NCBI GenBank assembly: GCA_035416745.1 | Contig: DAOLNV010000013.1 | Coordinates: 14,674 to 78,673 of the forward strand | Reading direction: 5' to 3' | DNA: 64,000 bases | Source: Candidatus Hydrogenedentota bacterium | Lineage (GTDB): Bacteria; Hydrogenedentota; Hydrogenedentia; Hydrogenedentales; SLHB01 | In this document: piece after piece, positions 42,858 through 51,437 of the stretch | How the letters are laid out: every line of letters begins with the position of its first letter | How positions within the stretch are numbered: the stretch's first letter is position 1 | Notes under the pieces: model-generated | Told to the model about the DNA's origin: nothing | The model's database searches: none | Seen by the model: only the letters and a program-made list of their open reading frames with translations | Made by a program: the position numbers and the translations under genes

Positions 42858-44297
42858 ATGCAACTTGATGTTTATACGTTATCCCGTCTCCAGTTCGCCC
42901 TTACCGTGATGTTCCACTACATATTCCCTCCCCTTACCATCGGTTTGGGGTGGCTGATGGTCATCATGGAAGGAATGTACCTGAAGACGGGCGACCGCGA
43001 ATATGACGCCATTGCACGGTTCTGGACAGGCATCTTCGCGCTCGTATTCACGATGGGCGCCGCTACCGGCATTGTGATGGAGTTTCAGTTTGGGACCAAC
43101 TGGTCGGCCTACTCGAGGTTTGTGGGCGATGTCTTCGGCCCGGCGCTTGCCGCGGAGGGCATTTTCGCGTTTTTCCTCGAATCGGCTTTCCTGGCGGTGC
43201 TGGTGTTTGGCTGGGACCGGGTCTCCCCGAAGATGCACTTCTTCTCGACGTGCATGGTGTCCCTGGGAGCAGTGCTTTCCTCGGTGTGGATCGTCGTGGC
43301 CAATTCGTGGCAGCAAACCCCCGCGGGATTCGTTTTCAACGAGGAGCTCAATCGGGCCGAAATCACCAGTTTCTGGGGAATGGTGTTTAATCCATCGACT
43401 GTGCACCGGCTGGTGCACGTCTGGATCGGGGCGGGGATTCTGGGGGCCTTTTTCGTGTTGAGCATCGCATCGTACTACATCCTCAAGGGGCGGCATAACG
43501 GAATGGCGAAGAAGATGTTCAAGGTTGCGCTGGCACTCGGGACATTCATGTCGCTGGCCGCGCTGGGCTCAGGCCACCTGCAAGCGAAGAACGTCGGCGC
43601 CACACAGCCGACGAAGTTGGCCGCCTTCGAAGGGCTATACAAGACCCCGGACGAGGGGAAGGGCGCGCCGCTCTACTTGTTTGGCATCCCCAATAACGAA
43701 ACCAAGACCGTGGACTTCGGCCTCGCCGTGCCGGGCGCGCTGAGTTTTCTGATGTACGAGAGTTTTACGAAGCCGGTAACCGGACTCGACCAGTTTCCCG
43801 AGGAGGATTGGCCGCCGGTAAACATCACGTTTCAAACCTACCACATCATGATTTCATTGGGCATGTTCTTTATTGGCATCACCCTGCTGGCATGTTTTTT
43901 CTGGTGGCGGGGCACGCTATTCGAGACGCGCTGGCTGCTGTGGCTGTTTGTGTTCGCGGTGGCGGGACCCTTCATCGCGAACGAGTTCGGATGGTGCGCG
44001 GCGGAACTGGGACGGCAGCCGTGGATCGTTTGGGGCATGTTGCGAACGGAAGAGGCTTTCTCTCCTGCCGTAAGCGCGGGTCAAGTACTGTTTTCGATTC
44101 TGATGTTCGCCCTTCTTTATTGCATGATGTTTATGGTGTGGTTGTTTGTTATGGACAAGAAGATACGCAAGGGTCCGGAGCTTTCCGGGACCGAGGGGAG
44201 TCCGAAGCCGGTCGTGCATGACGCGGCGGCGAAACCGGCAGTCCCGATGATGGACGCCGGGAACGGACCTCAACCGGACGAATCGCAGGAAAGGTAA
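42858..44297 (+). CDS. cydA: Cytochrome bd ubiquinol oxidase subunit I
   Basis: CydA carries the hemes of cytochrome bd, a high-affinity quinol oxidase used at low oxygen. ATG 42858 (AGGTGG upstream) gives 479 residues. The N-terminus SRLQFALTVMFHYIFPPLTIG includes His20, equivalent to the heme-ligand His19. FQFGTNWSAYSRFVGD, NSWQQTPAGF and GRQPWIVWGMLRT are family hallmarks. The Q-loop is of the short type, consistent with its total length. The protein ends with a hydrophilic tail that is not conserved. cydB follows after four bases. Confidence 0.97.
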   Translation: MQLDVYTLSRLQFALTVMFHYIFPPLTIGLGWLMVIMEGMYLKTGDREYDAIARFWTGIFALVFTMGAATGIVMEFQFGTNWSAYSRFVGDVFGPALAAEGIFAFFLESAFLAVLVFGWDRVSPKMHFFSTCMVSLGAVLSSVWIVVANSWQQTPAGFVFNEELNRAEITSFWGMVFNPSTVHRLVHVWIGAGILGAFFVLSIASYYILKGRHNGMAKKMFKVALALGTFMSLAALGSGHLQAKNVGATQPTKLAAFEGLYKTPDEGKGAPLYLFGIPNNETKTVDFGLAVPGALSFLMYESFTKPVTGLDQFPEEDWPPVNITFQTYHIMISLGMFFIGITLLACFFWWRGTLFETRWLLWLFVFAVAGPFIANEFGWCAAELGRQPWIVWGMLRTEEAFSPAVSAGQVLFSILMFALLYCMMFMVWLFVMDKKIRKGPELSGTEGSPKPVVHDAAAKPAVPMMDAGNGPQPDESQER

Positions 44298-44301
44298 CGC
44301 C

Positions 44302-45327
44302 ATGGACCTCAATACGATCTGGTTCTTCCTGCTTGGAATCCTCCTCACGGGATACGCGATCCTCGACGGGTTCGATCTGGGCGTCGGCATCTTGCATCCG
44401 TTCCTGCGCGAGGACAGCGACCGCCGGGTGTTGCTGAACTCGATCGGGCCGTTCTGGGACGGAAACGAGGTCTGGCTGGTGACGTTCGGCGGGGCGATGT
44501 TCGCGGCGTTTCCCGAGGTATACGCCACGGTATTCTCGGGCTTCTACACGGCGTTCATGCTGTTGTTGTATGCGCTGATCTTCCGGGCCATCTCGCTCGA
44601 ACTGCGCAGCAAAGTGGATAATCCCATGTGGCAGGTTTTCTGGGATTACGCGTTCGCGGCAGGAAGCACGGTGGCCACGCTGCTGTTCGGCGTGGCCGTG
44701 GGCAACGCGATGCTGGGCATTCCCGTCAAAGAAGTGAATGGCGCCGTCGAGTTTGTGGGGACATTCTGGGGTTTGCTCGGTCCCTACCAGCTTCTGGTGG
44801 GGCTTTTCGTGGTAGCCACGTTTGCCCTGCACGGAAACCTGTATCTGTGTCTGAAAACAGATGGCGCGTTACAGGCCAAGGTACGAACATGGACGGCCAG
44901 GACCTTCGCCGTGTTTGTCATATTGTACGTGCTGGCGACAGTGTATACGCTATTCGGCGTTGGCCATGCTCTCGACAATCTCAAAGCATACCCGATTGCA
45001 TGGGCCGTGGCGGCTGTGAGCGTGCTGGCCATAGTGAACATCCCGCGGTCGCTTGCGAAAAACCAGTTCCTGGCGGCATTCCTGTCGTCGTCGGCGGCCA
45101 TCGCCGCCTTCAATCTTCTCCTGGGCATCACGCTGTGGCCCAATCTGGTGGTGTCGAGCATCGACCCGGCCTTCAACCTCGATATGTACAATGCCGCCTC
45201 GTCGGCAAAGACCCTGCAGGTCATGCTGATCATCGCGGGCATCGGGATGCCGTTCGTGCTGGCGTACACGAGCGTGATCTACTGGGTATTCCGCGGAAAG
45301 GTCCAGGCGGACAAGTTGATGTATTGA
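44302..45327 (+). CDS. cydB: Cytochrome bd ubiquinol oxidase subunit II
   Basis: CydB pairs with CydA in cytochrome bd. The 341 residues start with DLNTIWFFLLGILLTGYAILDGFDLGVGIL, a family signature with conserved DGFDLG, and contain GPFWDGNEVWLV and about eight membrane segments. FGVAVGNAMLGIPV and IRREKV-type loops follow the family pattern. No cydX or cydCD assembly genes are beside it. A strong inverted-repeat terminator begins 20 bases after the stop. Confidence 0.97.
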   Translation: MDLNTIWFFLLGILLTGYAILDGFDLGVGILHPFLREDSDRRVLLNSIGPFWDGNEVWLVTFGGAMFAAFPEVYATVFSGFYTAFMLLLYALIFRAISLELRSKVDNPMWQVFWDYAFAAGSTVATLLFGVAVGNAMLGIPVKEVNGAVEFVGTFWGLLGPYQLLVGLFVVATFALHGNLYLCLKTDGALQAKVRTWTARTFAVFVILYVLATVYTLFGVGHALDNLKAYPIAWAVAAVSVLAIVNIPRSLAKNQFLAAFLSSSAAIAAFNLLLGITLWPNLVVSSIDPAFNLDMYNAASSAKTLQVMLIIAGIGMPFVLAYTSVIYWVFRGKVQADKLMY

Positions 45328-45346
45328 AAAAGGCCATTCGAAGACA

Positions 45347-45383
45347 GTGAAACGCCCAACCAGCAGCCGGTTGGGCGTTTCAC
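45347..45383. terminator. Bidirectional terminator between cydB and the PEP-CTERM gene
   Basis: GTGAAACGCCCAACC (45347-45361) and GGTTGGGCGTTTCAC (45369-45383) form a perfect 15-base stem around a seven-base loop. It lies between converging genes (cydB on plus, PEP-CTERM on minus). The stem's outer AAAC/GTTT pairs act as the short A/T tracts, so it can serve both strands. Confidence 0.85.
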
Positions 45384-45440
45384 ATTTGTACCCGCGCGGA
45401 ACATCTCCGCGACCGGGTCTCGACGCGTCGTTACTGGAAT

Positions 45441-46157
45441 TCAGCCCGCCTGATAACGCATGCGACGGACGACGAAACCAGCCAGGCCAAGGCCCACCAT
45501 CACCAAGGTCGCGGGCTCGGGCACAATCACGCACTCGTGCTCGATCCAACCGTCTATCGCGAAGTTCTCTCCCCAAATGTCGATGGACACCCATTCCGGG
45601 TTGAAGTCCGGAATGATGTAGTACCAATCAACTTGCCAATGCTGCCGATCCAACTCGGTCAGCGTTATCTCGCTTGGGTTGCCGAAGGGATCATCTGGAA
45701 AATCGTGGTACGCCGGGACCGGGATCGCAGGGTCGAACAACTCTAGGACCAAATCATTCGTGGCTGCCCGGCCTATGTACTGCTCCTGGTCAAACATCGG
45801 CGGGGCCCCATCCGGACCGGTATCCTCCCAGTCCGCAGTGGTCCAATTGATTGTGAAGTGGAGGTCCATCTCCAATTCGGATACGAGCGGCGTGACTACA
45901 AATTGTAGCCATATTTCCTTGAAGTGATTCGGATTTGTGGGGTCGTCATAGAACCACTGGTTATACCATGGCCCCGTCGGCGCGTTCGGATACCAGAGCC
46001 AAACCTGGCCGTCGGGAGTCTGGTAACCGGTACCGCCGCCCGTGATGCCCCCACCTGCTTCGATCTCGGCATCGAAATAGTCGATCCCCGAGGCGAATGC
46101 CGTAGATGCGAGTGCCAAGCACATTCCCAGAAGCACGCAGTTAAAGTGTAACTTCAT
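45441..46157 (-). CDS. PEP-CTERM sorting-signal exported protein
   Basis: The 238-residue protein has an N-terminal signal peptide (LLGMCLALASTAFA, residues ~9-22) and a C-terminal PEP-CTERM signal: VPEPATLVMVGLGLAGFVVRRMR, that is PEP, a hydrophobic helix and basic residues. PEP-CTERM proteins are processed and released by an exosortase into an extracellular matrix or exopolysaccharide. The middle part is aromatic and acidic (rich in Trp, Tyr, Asp) without a known fold. A strong ribosome site (AAGGAGGG) precedes ATG 46157. No exosortase gene is in the window. Control by a candidate sigma-54 promoter is described separately. Confidence 0.9.
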   Translation of the reverse strand: MKLHFNCVLLGMCLALASTAFASGIDYFDAEIEAGGGITGGGTGYQTPDGQVWLWYPNAPTGPWYNQWFYDDPTNPNHFKEIWLQFVVTPLVSELEMDLHFTINWTTADWEDTGPDGAPPMFDQEQYIGRAATNDLVLELFDPAIPVPAYHDFPDDPFGNPSEITLTELDRQHWQVDWYYIIPDFNPEWVSIDIWGENFAIDGWIEHECVIVPEPATLVMVGLGLAGFVVRRMRYQAG

Positions 46158-46247
46158 GTCCTACCCTCCTTCTGCCTGGTGGCACCTACGAACCCCGCCA
46201 GAATGGAGCCGTCTCCCGCTCCAAATGCCACCTAATACACAATCTTT

Positions 46248-46264
46248 CGCATTTTTTGTACCAA
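46248..46264 (-). promoter_or_regulatory. Candidate sigma-54 promoter of the PEP-CTERM gene
   Basis: On the minus strand TTGGTACAAAAAATGCG matches the -24/-12 consensus TTGGCACRNNNNTTGCW at all but two informative central positions. It has invariant GG and GC at the required 10-base separation. Predicted transcription would begin near 46237, giving a leader of about 80 bases with a strong ribosome site. Confidence 0.6.
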
Positions 46265-46330
46265 GAAACACGAATATCGATAAAGTCATGCTTGCCAATA
46301 ACATCACTTTTGCTGACCGCTCAAGACCGG

Positions 46331-46377
46331 TTTGACGATCCCTGGTCAAATGAAGATTATGTGGTCAGGACTGACCA
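46331..46377. promoter_or_regulatory. Two dyads upstream of the sigma-54 promoter
   Basis: TTTGAC-N8-GTCAAA (46331-46350) and TGGTCAG-GA-CTGACCA (46362-46377) are perfect inverted repeats, centred 29 bases apart. Relative to the predicted start of the PEP-CTERM transcript they lie at about -103 and -132, where sigma-54 enhancer-binding proteins normally bind. They share the half-site GTCA. Confidence 0.55.
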
Positions 46378-46646
46378 ACAAATGACTCATGTGCTGCCAA
46401 TTCTCCTTGCACTGTCTTATGCCCGCCGTCACAAGCTGTAAAAGCCGGCTTCAGGACTTCCGAAAAGAAACGCTTTCCCTTGCGCAGGTTTCGTCTCCTG
46501 CGTCTCCGACGTCAGCACTGTGTTCCGGTATTCCACAGGGACAGTCTCGGCCATGCGGGCGGATTTGGCAGTAGAGGAAAGAGGCGGCCTTGGGCGAGAT
46601 GAACAGGATTGCCGCGATGATCTGGAGGCCTTCGGCCGCGAGAGTG

Positions 46647-46707
46647 CCGCGCTCCGGAGGTCCCATGCCCCCACCGACCGCGCTCCGGAGCCCATGCCCC
46701 CGTCGGC
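46647..46707. repeat. Imperfect ~31-bp tandem repeat
   Basis: CCGCGCTCCGGAG followed by CCCATGCCCCC appears at 46647 and again at 46678, with a partial third start (GCCGCGCTT) near 46700. Two copies differ by a two-base insertion. No protein or RNA element was recognised. Confidence 0.5.
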
Positions 46708-46843
46708 CGCGCTTCAAAGACTTTCGGTCGAAAGAGCGTCGCAGTCTGCAGACCGCGACATATGGGGAGGAAACAAGCAACACTGGCCAACTGGTAAACT
46801 GTTCAGGGGATGGGCCAATTCTATGGTGTCCGGGAAATTACAG

Positions 46844-47731
46844 TCAATCGTTCTTGATGTTAAAGATGGCGACCTCGTCCTGCAGGAAGAGGGGGACGTA
46901 GAGGAGCATACGTTTTCGGTCGAGGCCGATGTCCGCGGGGGTCTTGACATCGGCAAGGGGGGCGATGGCTTTGCGGTCGGGCCCGACGGCCCAGATCTTG
47001 TTGCCGTTGAAATCGGAGACGATAAAGGTGCCGTCGTCGAGGACCTCGATGCCGTCAAGGGCCGCAAAGTAGGCGGCCAGACCGAAGGGAACAGGGTCAG
47101 CCTCGCCCTTGGGGTCGAGTTCGTAAATATCGTGCTGGTCCCAACTGACCGCAAAGAAAGCGCCTTTGTGGAACACGATGCCGTTGACGCTCGGCGGGGC
47201 TTTGAGGACGGTGACTGTTTTCGAGGAGGGTTCAACCTTGTAGATGACGCCCCGGGCGGTGTCGCTGGCGTAGACGCATGTCCCATCGGTGGCCAGGTCG
47301 TTGATTCTTTGGGCATCGGGCACGGGAATGTTCGTCAACTGGCCGCCGGGCTGGAGCGAGCGGCAAAGCAGGCGGCTATTGTCGGCAAGGTACAGCGTGT
47401 CGTTGAGGATGCACATGCCCTTGGGGGCGTTGAGAACGGCGTCCGGCGAACTGTCGAGCCAGCGCCTCTTCAGCACCTTGCCATCGGACGTCATAAGTGA
47501 GATAAAGCCCTGACCGTCGTCGGTCCAGTACTGGTCAGGCAACGCTTCGATGTTCGAGACGTAGGCCAAGGCATTCCCGGCGTCGGCAACGACACACTCG
47601 GGCACTTTGCACTCCTCGACGGTCTTCACGGGCTCGAGACGCCACGGAATGGGGCCCGCCTCTTCTCCGGCGAAGGCGGGGCATGCCGCAATCATCGCGA
47701 CAGTCAGGTGCATTGCAGCCCGTTTCAGCAT
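46844..47731 (-). CDS. Secreted SMP-30/NHL-like beta-propeller protein
   Basis: ATG 47731 (GGGAGG nine bases upstream) gives 295 residues with a signal peptide (AAMHLTVAMIAACPAFA). The rest is a six-bladed-type propeller with SMP-30/gluconolactonase-like repeats: GMCILNDTLYLADNSRLL, INDLATDGTCVYASDTARG, VNGIVFHKGAFFAVSWD and GIEVLDDGTFIVSDFNGNKI. SMP-30 family members are lactonases or sugar-binding proteins. The full set of metal-binding residues was not confirmed, so a non-enzymatic sensor remains possible. It follows the Rid-like gene by 57 bases on the same strand. Confidence 0.75.
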   Translation of the reverse strand: MLKRAAMHLTVAMIAACPAFAGEEAGPIPWRLEPVKTVEECKVPECVVADAGNALAYVSNIEALPDQYWTDDGQGFISLMTSDGKVLKRRWLDSSPDAVLNAPKGMCILNDTLYLADNSRLLCRSLQPGGQLTNIPVPDAQRINDLATDGTCVYASDTARGVIYKVEPSSKTVTVLKAPPSVNGIVFHKGAFFAVSWDQHDIYELDPKGEADPVPFGLAAYFAALDGIEVLDDGTFIVSDFNGNKIWAVGPDRKAIAPLADVKTPADIGLDRKRMLLYVPLFLQDEVAIFNIKND

Positions 47732-47788
47732 CGTCACGCCTCCCGCCTGGCACACTGGCATTACCGGCCGTCTTTCGAAGTACATCGT

Positions 47789-48895
47789 CTATTTTGCCAC
47801 AATGGCGTCGAGTTCCACCTCAAAAAGAAGGTTGTCGCGGCAGATGTCGTCCTTTACATAGGCTACGGGCAAGTCAGAGATGCCTTGCGCTTCGCAATAT
47901 TGCGGGAAGAGCCCGAATTCCTTGGGCTCCTTGAAATACGCGATGCTGCGGCAAACGTCCTTCCAATCCATGCCGCGGGACTCGAGGATGGCGTAGATGA
48001 CCTCCATCGTCCTGGCGATCTGACCCTCGATATCATCGATAAAGACGGTATGGCCTTCGGGGGCGATGCTTGCGGTGCCGGAGACGTAGACCCGGCGGTG
48101 GTCATCCGTTTCGAACTCGACGGCGCGGCTGAACGAACTGCCATAATCGAGGGCGGGGCATTGCAGCGGAGAAGGCAAGGGACGCCGCTTTACCGAGCCG
48201 TCTTTTGCCTTGACCGCGATGAGGCCGCCGGTCAACGCGGCCCCGAAAGCGTTCGAGCCGCCGACGGCGGTGCTTGCGGGAACGAAACCCTCAAAAACGC
48301 GCCACCGTTTGAACATGGTGTCTCGGGCCTGGTTGAACTGTGGATACCACGCCGTGATCTTGTCGTTGTAAAACCACGTACGGAGAACGTCGTGGAAGTT
48401 CATGTCGGCGGTCTCGAGTCCAGCCTCCATCTGTTCGAAAACGGAGATCGCTTGCATCCCTTCCGCGAGGGAAATATCGGCGGGCAAAATTCCGCCGAGG
48501 CGGCAATACGCGGCGGATGCGTCTTCATAGCACACGCCGATGCTCCGGCCGTCATGGAGTACGGGGCTGACCTCGAGATCAGTCACGGCCCACAGTTGCA
48601 CGGCGGCAGCGGGCGGCTCGGCATCGGCGCCCTCGGAGATCCAGAGCACGGGCCAAGTGATTTCGCCGCGCGCGGCAACCAGACGCTCGAAGGCCGCATC
48701 ACCGGCACGGCGGGAAACGCCAAAGATCTCGTGTGACACCACGGAGGCGCGGCGAGCGTCGATTTCCTGAAAAACATCGAGCAGCAGTGACCCCAGGTCC
48801 TGTCCCGGCAACGGCGCGGCCGTAATGAACAGTTCCTGGTAGCCGCTTCGCTGGGCAATCCGTGTTTGTATGCTGTTCTCTTCTCTCAAATTCAC
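47789..48895 (-). CDS. Rid (YjgF/YER057c) family two-part protein, chorismatase-like length
   Basis: The 368-residue product ends in a Rid-like domain (residues ~240-368: RRVYVSGTASIAPEGHTVFIDDIEGQIARTMEVI and SIAYFKEPKEFGLFPQYCEA). The N-terminal part is a second, divergent alpha/beta region (VSHEIFGVSRRAGDAAFERL). Standard Rid enzymes are about 125 residues and deaminate reactive enamines. Proteins of this length with a divergent first half include FkbO/Hyg5-type chorismatases. Whether the chorismate-site residues are kept could not be confirmed, so I leave the reaction open. No clear Sec signal is seen, so it is probably cytoplasmic. A propeller gene follows it. Confidence 0.65.
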   Translation of the reverse strand: MNLREENSIQTRIAQRSGYQELFITAAPLPGQDLGSLLLDVFQEIDARRASVVSHEIFGVSRRAGDAAFERLVAARGEITWPVLWISEGADAEPPAAAVQLWAVTDLEVSPVLHDGRSIGVCYEDASAAYCRLGGILPADISLAEGMQAISVFEQMEAGLETADMNFHDVLRTWFYNDKITAWYPQFNQARDTMFKRWRVFEGFVPASTAVGGSNAFGAALTGGLIAVKAKDGSVKRRPLPSPLQCPALDYGSSFSRAVEFETDDHRRVYVSGTASIAPEGHTVFIDDIEGQIARTMEVIYAILESRGMDWKDVCRSIAYFKEPKEFGLFPQYCEAQGISDLPVAYVKDDICRDNLLFEVELDAIVAK

Positions 48896-49020
48896 GTTCC
48901 GTCCTTTGCGACAGTCTCACATGCGGCGCGCCGAAGCCCGCCTGACGAGACCGGGTTGTTATACAGAGCGCACGGCAGAACCGGGCGCCATTTTCTATCC
49001 GTCAAGACTTCATACGAGTG

Positions 49021-50862
49021 CTAGAGCGACAAAACATATACGGCGAGATCAGCGAGTTGCTCGTCCGTCAAACCGGCGGGATAATGCTGCGCTCCCGAAT
49101 CCTCACGCTTCAGCATATCGAGCATGGTCGCGGCCCGGCCGTCGTGCAGATACGGGGCGGTCCGCCAGACCTCGATGAGCGTTGGCGTGTCGAATTTTGT
49201 GTCGACTTCGCGGTCCTTCCCGGTACCCACGTTGTAAAGCTGCAGATCGGTGTACAAGGGCGCGGGGTGGCACGCCGCGCAGCCCGCTTGTTGAAAGAGA
49301 GCTTCGCCGCGTTTGGCGGCTTCGCTGAGCGCACCGTCCTGCAGGTATGGGCTCGGCACCGCGGTAACGGCCTTTGCATACTCGTCGATCGCCTGGGCGT
49401 CCTCCTCCGGACGCACGGCGAATTGGATGAAGCGAATGCCCGAGCGGACGGCCGTCTCCGCTTTATCACGCACGCCGGTGACCATGACCGGCGGCGTCTT
49501 GTGCGACAAGAGGAGGCTCTTGCTGTTCTTGGGATTGCCCATGCCGTCGTTGAGAAGGTCCCAATTCAGACCATCGGCGCGCATGTCGGGATGGCAACTG
49601 GCGCAGCTTTGCCAGTTCTGGAAACACAGGGCGGCGTCGTTGAACAGCATCTCGCCTTTGCGCACGGCCGTCATTTCCTGCCTGGCTCCCAGGGGTATGG
49701 ACGCGGCGGCGGGACGAGCCTCGGGATTCGCGTCTACCACGCCGACGCTGTCGGTGAAATACTCGGCCGCGTAGACTTTCGTGCCGGCCATGGCGATCCC
49801 GCGGGCGCCGTTGCCCTTGAGTTTGAGACGGCGGCGCATGCCGACCAGGAATGCGAGGTCGTTGGGGACATCGCCGGGGGCGCGGGACACTTCGGACACC
49901 TGCTCGCCCGCGGCGACTTTGGTGAGCTTGTCGTGCATCGCAGCGCGGTCAATCACGCTGATTTCATGGGTGCCCGCGTGAGAGACGCAGACGCAGGCGC
50001 CGTCGGCGCTTACCAGCACCCCCCACGGATTGGCGGCCCCCAGGTCGACGTCGTCGAGCAGAACCGTGTTGAACAGCTTCTGGCCGGCGATATCGATGAT
50101 GCTCAGCGCGTTGGTATTCATCCAGCCACGCTCCAGTTGCGTGGTAGGAAGCTGGTAGCGTCCAAGAAGATGGGTAGCGTACGCATATGCGCCATCGGGC
50201 GAGACGGCAATGCCGCGGAGACCGGTGCTGCCATTGGGGAGCACGATGTTCGTGACGACGCTCTTCGCGCTTGTGTCGATAATCGAGACGTTCGCGGACA
50301 CGTAGTCGCCATCGGAGGGGCCCACAGGAAGGTGGTTGGCCACACAAAGCCATTTCCCATCGGGAGTAACAGCCGCGCCGAAGGGTTCGCGAGGCACCGC
50401 TATTCGCGCAAGTTCCGCATTGGCGGCGGCATCGATCACGGAAACGTTGTTGTCAAAACGGTTGCAGACGTAAACAAACCTCCCATCGGGGCTTGCGACG
50501 GGGGAAACCGGCGTATGCCCGAGGGGAATGCTTGCTCTGACCGCCCCGTCGGCACGGTTCATCACAAGCAGAGCGCCTTTGGGCGCGCCGATGGTCACGT
50601 AAAGGGCGGTTCCGTCAGCGGAAATGCAGAGCCCCGTGGGCGAATCCGGCAGGGGAAAGCTGGCGGCAACTGCATTGTTCTCCAGCCCCAGTACTATGAC
50701 CTGCTTGCCTGTGTGTGCAGCGACATATAGCGTGGTCTGCTCGGGACTCACCGCCACACACAACGGCGACACGTATTCCTGCGCGAATGCGATGCCGGCC
50801 GTCAATCCCGCAATCACTATCACGGCCGCACACCCGCGCTGCCAGATCGTCGCCTTCGTCAT
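49021..50862 (-). CDS. Secreted YVTN beta-propeller fused to a di-heme cytochrome c (MauG/CcpA-like)
   Basis: ATG 50862 (AGGGGGA upstream) gives 613 residues with a signal peptide (VIVIAGLTAGIAFA). The first ~360 residues form a YVTN-type propeller with repeated motifs: TLYVAAHTGKQVIVL, LYVTIGAPKGALLVM, RFVYVCNRFDNNVSVID and AYAYATHLL. The C-terminal ~230 residues have two heme-binding sites, CASCH and CAACH, in a MauG/cytochrome-c-peroxidase-like arrangement (MFNDAALCFQNW, TPTLIEVWRTAPYLHDGRA). The product is probably a periplasmic redox enzyme or electron carrier. It precedes none of its likely partners, but the next large gene upstream also carries c-type hemes. Confidence 0.85.
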   Translation of the reverse strand: MTKATIWQRGCAAVIVIAGLTAGIAFAQEYVSPLCVAVSPEQTTLYVAAHTGKQVIVLGLENNAVAASFPLPDSPTGLCISADGTALYVTIGAPKGALLVMNRADGAVRASIPLGHTPVSPVASPDGRFVYVCNRFDNNVSVIDAAANAELARIAVPREPFGAAVTPDGKWLCVANHLPVGPSDGDYVSANVSIIDTSAKSVVTNIVLPNGSTGLRGIAVSPDGAYAYATHLLGRYQLPTTQLERGWMNTNALSIIDIAGQKLFNTVLLDDVDLGAANPWGVLVSADGACVCVSHAGTHEISVIDRAAMHDKLTKVAAGEQVSEVSRAPGDVPNDLAFLVGMRRRLKLKGNGARGIAMAGTKVYAAEYFTDSVGVVDANPEARPAAASIPLGARQEMTAVRKGEMLFNDAALCFQNWQSCASCHPDMRADGLNWDLLNDGMGNPKNSKSLLLSHKTPPVMVTGVRDKAETAVRSGIRFIQFAVRPEEDAQAIDEYAKAVTAVPSPYLQDGALSEAAKRGEALFQQAGCAACHPAPLYTDLQLYNVGTGKDREVDTKFDTPTLIEVWRTAPYLHDGRAATMLDMLKREDSGAQHYPAGLTDEQLADLAVYVLSL

Positions 50863-51230
50863 GTCACGGTCCCCCTGTTCGGCGCCCAGCTTTACCCGGC
50901 GCACTGACCTTTGTCCAAAAAACGCGGCCGCAACACCACGCCGGCACGATACGGGGCGGTTTTGCCGGCCGCGGCATCGGTTGAACCCTCATTGTACCGA
51001 TTTCTTCGGCGAGATTCTAACTGCATACCCCCGAGAACAGGACAATTCCCGTATACCCTGCATACAGCCCTCCCAGGGGAGTTTCTCGAGAGGTTAAACA
51101 CCAATTTGCGCCGAAATATCCCTGGTCTGCCGTTGAGTGAGCCAAACAAGGGAAGAACGCGCCTTTTGTCGTCGTGGCAGGCCTCGAAGCCCGCGCGTTT
51201 CATACCAGTACTATGCAAGGGGCCGCCTGC
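50863..51230. other. Intergenic region upstream of the propeller-cytochrome gene
   Basis: No gene is recognised in this 368-base stretch. It should contain the promoter of the YVTN-cytochrome gene on the minus strand. I could not identify a hexamer pair with normal spacing. Confidence 0.5.
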
Positions 51231-51437
51231 TCATCCCTGAGATTCGCCCTGGGCCTTGGGCGTCCGATGCGACCGGTCTTTGGCATGTTGCGCCTCGGGT
51301 TCGCCGAACAGGACCATGCGGAACCCCACATTGAAGGTCCGCTGCCAGGGTTTGTGTGCGAGCCGGTATGCGGCCTTTGCCCGGCAATGCCGGTCGTACC
51401 ACGAGCCGCCGCGTTCCAGCTCTCTTGGCGTTGCTGG
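51231..51437 (-). pseudogene. SUMF1-domain tail remnant in frame after a stop codon
   Basis: Immediately after the stop of the 1354-residue gene, and in the same reading frame, a second copy of a SUMF1 C-terminus can be read to a stop at 51231-51233. It includes ERGGSWYDRHCRAKAAY and RLAHKPWQRTFNVGFRM. It begins after about five unrelated codons. It lacks its own start and the first ~230 residues of the domain. It is best explained as the remnant of a third tandem paralogue deleted down to its tail, or a partial duplication. Stop-codon readthrough would append a 68-residue tail. Confidence 0.7.

Larger units (their letters stand above)
46158..46843. other. Regulatory and spacer region between the PEP-CTERM gene and the propeller gene
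   Basis: The region proximal to the PEP-CTERM gene (46158-46400) is unusually AT-rich and holds a candidate sigma-54 promoter and two upstream dyads. The remainder (46440-46843) is GC-rich. It includes an imperfect short tandem repeat at ~46647-46707. No gene was recognised there; open frames on both strands lack resemblance to known proteins. Confidence 0.6.

Noticed and set aside
46460..46790. Overlapping minus-strand frames (about 90-110 codons) downstream of the propeller gene
   Set aside because: They run through a short tandem repeat, differ only by frame and show no known domain.
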